Positions 61,801 through 64,000 of a DNA stretch of 64,000 bases are shown here, piece by piece. The position numbers and the translations under genes are program-made. The DNA is from Mytilus edulis (Eukaryota; Mollusca; Bivalvia; Mytilida; Mytilidae), in assembly GCF_963676685.1 (NCBI RefSeq), contig NC_092351.1:37934733-37998732 (forward strand), given 5' to 3'. How positions within the stretch are numbered: the stretch's first letter is position 1; the number at the start of each line of letters is the position of its first letter. Under the pieces are notes generated by a model that saw only the letters and a list, made by a program, of their open reading frames with translations, ran no database searches and was not told the DNA's origin.

Positions 61801-64000
61801 TTTGTAGATTTTTATTTGAAATAACGTAGCAAGCGCACAAATATTATGATCGAGTGCATTTGAACAAACAACTTTTGTTCCTCTATGATTTATATTCTAT
61901 CAGAATTAAGTATTCATATTTTTTTCTTTTGTAGGAAATTTATAATATATGTTTGGAGGATATAGAAGAACAGTTATCAGGGCATAAAAAACTTGTACAT
62001 GTATGTTATCCGTATTCTTATTTCTTCATCGTATAAAAATTATTTATGATCGTCTGTCAAACAACCACAAACTAAGAGGTTTTTATTTGACTATTTGTGT
62101 AAATAGTTCAACTTCATCAACATATATTCATCAAGAAATAGATATTGTTGTCAATTGAACTCTTTTTAACGTCTTGAGCGTGCACTACTAACTTCCGAAT
62201 TATGATGAAAACATATATTACAGACATAGAAGAATAGTCCGTAGAGAAACAGAAAGTTCAACGGAGCTTTAAAACGATCCCAGCTAACGTAAAATATAAT
62301 TTGAAAAATTGGGTCCGTGAAACACAGAATAAAGCAATATTAATTGCGCTTACTACTTTAGAAATAAGTAATAACCTGGTGATACATTAACCTTATTATT
62401 TGTCAGTGCAAATTTGTGCATCTCGTGTATAGCGTGATTGTCTTCTGTTATTGGTGTTATTGGCTTTAACGGCTTAAAATTGTTTTTTAGGGTTTCAGTG
62501 ATGACGAAATTGAACCATTCTTAAAAACAGCAAAAGAATCAGTGAAAACAAATGCCGCAAATTATATTCCTCTTCTATCCAGAGTAAGTTGGTCTAAAAT
62601 AATGCAATGTGTGCACTGAATATTATTCATTGAACAGATAATTCAAAATTATATATAATTCGTTTGCATCTGTCATTATTTATGTTTTTTCTTTGCTCGT
62701 GTTTAACATAACATGTGTTTACCTTTTCCATATTAAGACAGTCATTTTTCTTGTTGTGGAAAGCCGGGGAATAATAATAGATCCAAAGAGTTTCGGATGG
62801 AGTACAAAAAAGATTGAAAAGCATTGTCAGTTACGATAAGAGCCGAATGCATCTTTTCACTGTCGATACCTTACAGTTAACAGACCAACCAGTTAAACCA
62901 CATGGTTATCGAGGCCACTTCAAATAGTAAAATAATATTATCAATCAAGATTCACTTGCCCGATATTAAAGAATTACACATATAGGTTATTGTGCTGATC
63001 GAAGTGTCGACATAAATACCAATAATGTAGTATCATTTTTATAAATTTCCTTTTTACAAAACTTCGAATTTTTCGAAAAACTAAGGATTTTCGTATCCCA
63101 GCCATAGATTACCTAAGCCGTATTTGACACAACGTTATGGAATTTTAGATCCTCAATGCTTTTCAACTTTGTACTTGTTTGGCTTTATGAATATTTTGAT
63201 ATGAGCGTCACTGATGAGTCTTATGTAGACGAATCGTGCGTCTGGCATACTAAATTATAATCCTAGTACCTTTGATAACTAATTATAGACGTATGCAAAT
63301 CTAGATTTAGAGGTTGATAATGACTTCAAGTCAAAGATTTTGTGACTAGAACGACAAGTTTAGTCCTCTTCAAAGTCTAGAAATGTATCATTACTTTACA
63401 GCTTATAGTTTTTTTTATCAGTACTGGTGTTAAAGAATCATGAACAGCTAGGAATACTATATATTACCTTTTTCAATAAATACAATCAATAAGAAATTCT
63501 GTAAAATGTTCATGCAAAGAAAAGCCATTAATTGCATAACTATTGAATGATGATAAGCTTAAATAGAGTTTACCAGCACATATCTTTCACTTTAGGTATA
63601 TACGAGGCAAGCTATAGAAGCTCTTGTGGGTTTCTGATTTTTTAAATGAACAAATTTTTTAGAGAGAAATAAGAAGATTGATTTGAGTTTAATGTATATT
63701 AAAAAAATCTACTCGTTCTCAAGTACTTTTGATCTGTAATTCATTATATTTCTGTCTTACTTTTCAGAAAATAATTAGCAGTACATCAACCTGTAAAATA
63801 GTAGCTAAATATAAAGATTTCAGTTTCAAATATATAGAAAATTGTGTGAAAATTTGTTACTTCGCAGCAGTTCAAAACCCGCCTATGGTGATAGATTTTG
63901 AACCTGGACAAATGTTTGATAAACAATCATATAGAGAATATACCAGATCAGGCACCGTTGTGGAGTATTTAGTCTGGCCAGTCTTATATTTACATAAAGG
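43876..64000 (+). CDS. MIEAP-like gene with coiled-coil exon ladder (partial, runs off right edge)
   Basis: Exons: 43876-43935, 44107-44175, 45401-45463, 47997-48059, 49175-49237, 51257-51319, 52349-52411, 52739-52801, 53641-53703, 54299-54361, 55219-55281, 56565-56627, 57601-57663, 58291-58353, 61199-61406, 61935-62000, 62491-62583, 63768-64000+. The first two are Lys-rich (KKKEDKKETQ; QKKKKHGQG). The next twelve are 63-nt coiled-coil modules. The last four encode a conserved domain ending ...NPPMVIDFEPGQMF... EYLVWPVLYLHKG, which I recognise as the C-terminal domain of mitochondria-eating protein (MIEAP/SPATA18), a protein linked in mammals to mitochondrial quality control; bivalves carry many copies. 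Introns are phase 2 up to 61199 and phase 0 after. The frame is intact throughout. The true 5' start was not identified; a frame at 43605-43818 may be part of it. The final codons lie beyond the window. Confidence 0.72.
45401..58353 (+). CDS. Array of twelve 63-nt coiled-coil exons
   Basis: Each exon starts with the last base of a split Arg/Lys codon and ends with its first two, so each adds exactly 21 residues, three heptads. Type 1 modules read like VKDVEQKLKATETDKEDALK (51257, 52739, 53641, 54299, 56565). Type 2 modules read like IKECEAKLNSIEKEKTLALK (49175, 52349, 55219). The outer ones (45401, 47997, 57601, 58291) are more diverged. Acceptors of 52739, 53641 and 54299 share attaacag, and the 51257 and 56565 exons share a cattaatag/cattcatag context, as expected from exon duplication with flanking intron. 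All exons are symmetric and individually skippable. Confidence 0.85.
46366..46870 (+). repeat. Mussel dispersed repeat in intron
   Basis: Contains 'gaatgtgtcaaagagacaac', 'gcagaaggtcaccaacagg', 'cgcacccggaggcg', a (ta)n tract near 46535, 'gaggctcctgacttgggac', 'ggcggggttaaac' and 'atctcaaccctcccc'. This is the word order of a common Mytilus repeat. The overlapping 70-80 codon frames are repeat read-through. Confidence 0.6.
46980..47590 (-). pseudogene. Reverse-transcriptase fragment, Penelope/DIRS-like
   Basis: On the minus strand: DFSFPIVNYPFLDGDVPLSP, then SYGVYISQFVRFARVCNNVL, a stop codon after CITEK, HQGFRYHKLVKSFTKFYHRY and GISQLIFYRN. I recognise this as the C-terminal part of a reverse-transcriptase family abundant in bivalves, usually filed with Penelope-like or DIRS elements. 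It has at least one stop and a frame shift near its end. Confidence 0.65.
48530..48870 (-). repeat. Two reverse-oriented mussel SINE-like fragments
   Basis: 48533-48690 holds ggagccctttacagcttgc, ccttgacctataatggttt and gaacagttgtctcgttgtc, the reverse complement of the tgagacaact repeat. A second piece, gtagttgtttcattggcaatc, lies at 48812-48832. Confidence 0.55.
49760..50842 (+). pseudogene. 5'-truncated LINE: reverse-transcriptase tail and 3' UTR
   Basis: The frame is open from just after an in-frame TGA (49757-49759) to 50443. It reads RRNKHKLILFYKILNGMTPA, then PSTIRLWNSLPLSLQ, then a zinc-binding box CVNCNHPVEDNKHFFFICPK, the end of a non-LTR retrotransposon polyprotein. The 3' UTR has a poly-T run (50467-50486), ends with tgaataaaatatg and fades near 50842. 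There is no endonuclease or catalytic reverse-transcriptase part, so it is a dead insertion in a MIEAP-like intron. It differs from the LINE remnant at 26766-27419. Confidence 0.75.
51780..52070 (+). repeat. Mussel dispersed repeat fragment
   Basis: aaacgacaaccactgaag, caggctcctgactatggac, gattaaacatgagagtggg and tcccaaccctccactaacc, related to the 46366-46870 repeat. A 27-bp unit (aaaacaatacaacataagaa...) is tandemly duplicated at about 51926-51990. Confidence 0.5.
53895..54165 (+). repeat. Mussel dispersed repeat
   Basis: 'catagtacaggctgtttttg', 'cttctggagctactgcgatc', 'ttagttttctatggtgtgtc', 'gtatgagtttgactgtcc' and 'ctggtatctttcgtcc' are words of a repeat I recognise from many mussel introns. 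The 63-codon frame inside it is incidental. Confidence 0.6.
54471..54693. mobile_element. 223-bp MITE with TA target duplication
   Basis: Inverted ends TACTGTAAACCAACT...GCG and CGC...AGTTGGTTTACAGTA are flanked by TA at 54469-54470 and 54694-54695. The interior is full of ttcgcg/cgcgaa words and non-coding. The TA duplication suggests mobilisation by a Tc1/mariner-type transposase. Confidence 0.75.
58444..58515 (+). repeat. Short tandem duplication (about 30 bp, two copies)
   Basis: 'ccaacataagaagaaaacag' followed by 'attcacaa' occurs twice back to back (from about 58457 and from about 58489). The rest of 58354-59376 shows no gene or recognised element. Confidence 0.7.
59377..60490 (+). repeat. 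Second full copy of the gtcgagcc repeat family
   Basis: Starts tttttgtcgagcctgcaac, with a CGG/CTA-rich microsatellite at about 59436-59482. It then has six cassettes of about 115-120 bp with 'ctatatttggtgtatgga' and 'tgaccttgacctcattttc', and ends aaggcgagacatttcagtg. It is collinear with 24162-25098 but has one cassette more. It sits in the long intron between the last coiled-coil exon and the C-terminal domain. Confidence 0.75.
61199..64000 (+). CDS. Exons of the MIEAP-type C-terminal domain (partial)
   Basis: 61199-61406: LSDIMGTKLRDNNPAITDLN, then KLGDQFSELYENEWTDAF. 61935-62000: EIYNICLEDIEEQLSG. 62491-62583: GFSDDEIEPFLKTAKESV. 63768 to the edge: KYIENCVKICYFAAVQNPP, then YREYTRSGTVVEYLVWPVL. 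The aromatic/NPP block followed by the VWP-L block is the signature I associate with the MIEAP C-terminal domain; in mammals this domain is tied to lipid/cardiolipin handling and mitochondrial targeting. In the commonest relatives the NPP block is preceded by Trp-Leu-Met; here it is CYFAAVQ, so this is a diverged paralogue. Confidence 0.75.
61589..61682. repeat. Minisatellite, four units of about 28 bp
   Basis: The unit 'acatgaatctg' plus a T-rich run and 'ctag' or 'gtag' repeats four times. The antisense frame through it is an artefact of the repeat. Confidence 0.75.
63150..63290 (+). repeat. Mussel SINE-like repeat end
   Basis: 'cactgatgagtcttatgtag', 'acgaatcgtgcgtctggcat' and 'ttataatcctagtacctttg' are words of a repeat common in mussel introns; shorter relatives occur near 53410-53460 and 54415-54460. 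Confidence 0.55.

Noticed and set aside
1..64000. CRISPR arrays, tRNA or rRNA genes, prokaryotic operons
   Set aside because: The satellite could mimic an array at first glance, but its spacers are repeated too; no cloverleaf or rRNA stretch was recognised and gene structure is eukaryotic.

Overview
The window looks like genomic DNA of a marine mussel (Mytilus or a close bivalve). There are no bacterial-style operons. Genes are short phase-matched exons in long AT-rich introns, and much of the rest is dispersed repeats whose wording I recognise as typical of mussel genomes (the 'tgagacaactctccatc' repeat, the 'cactgatgagtcttatgtagacgaa' repeat, the 'tttgactgtccctctggtatctttcgtcc' repeat). The species assignment is from recognition, not from a search.

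Region 1 (about 306-29134) reads as one giant DNA transposon of about 28.8 kb. Its two ends are inverted copies of each other over more than 1 kb (left 306-2522, right 27745-29134). Each tip carries a 140-bp palindrome, and each terminal repeat is followed inward by the same satellite (8 kb on the left, 0.3 kb on the right). Inside lies a nine-exon plus-strand gene (11817-24161). All its splice junctions keep frame and give an uninterrupted protein of 1,118 residues: a Cys/His-rich N-terminus, a DDE/RNase H-like core candidate, a basic/acidic linker and a C-terminal C2H2 zinc finger. It is the likely transposase. Later insertions sit inside the giant element: a Ginger-like integrase transposon with 4-bp target duplication (4102-5524), a related 478-bp MITE (10101-10578) whose empty site is present elsewhere in the satellite, a non-autonomous Helitron (12654-13333), a LINE remnant (26766-27419) and several mussel repeats.

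Region 2 (about 29135-43000) is mostly non-coding. It holds two direct copies of a Crypton-like tyrosine-recombinase element (33132-35635 and 37473-39366), both reading on the minus strand. Their internal deletions are complementary: one keeps the first catalytic Arg region and has lost the C-terminal His/Tyr box; the other keeps the box and has lost the body. A possible last pair of exons of a small membrane protein lies at 39905-41074.

Region 3 (43876 to the right edge) is a host gene on the plus strand resembling mitochondria-eating protein (MIEAP/SPATA18). Two lysine-rich exons are followed by a ladder of twelve 63-bp exons, each exactly three heptads of coiled coil with phase-2 borders, and then by the exons of the conserved MIEAP C-terminal domain, which runs off the window. 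The introns of this gene carry a LINE 3' fragment, a Penelope-type reverse-transcriptase remnant, a TA-flanked MITE and many SINE-like mussel repeats.
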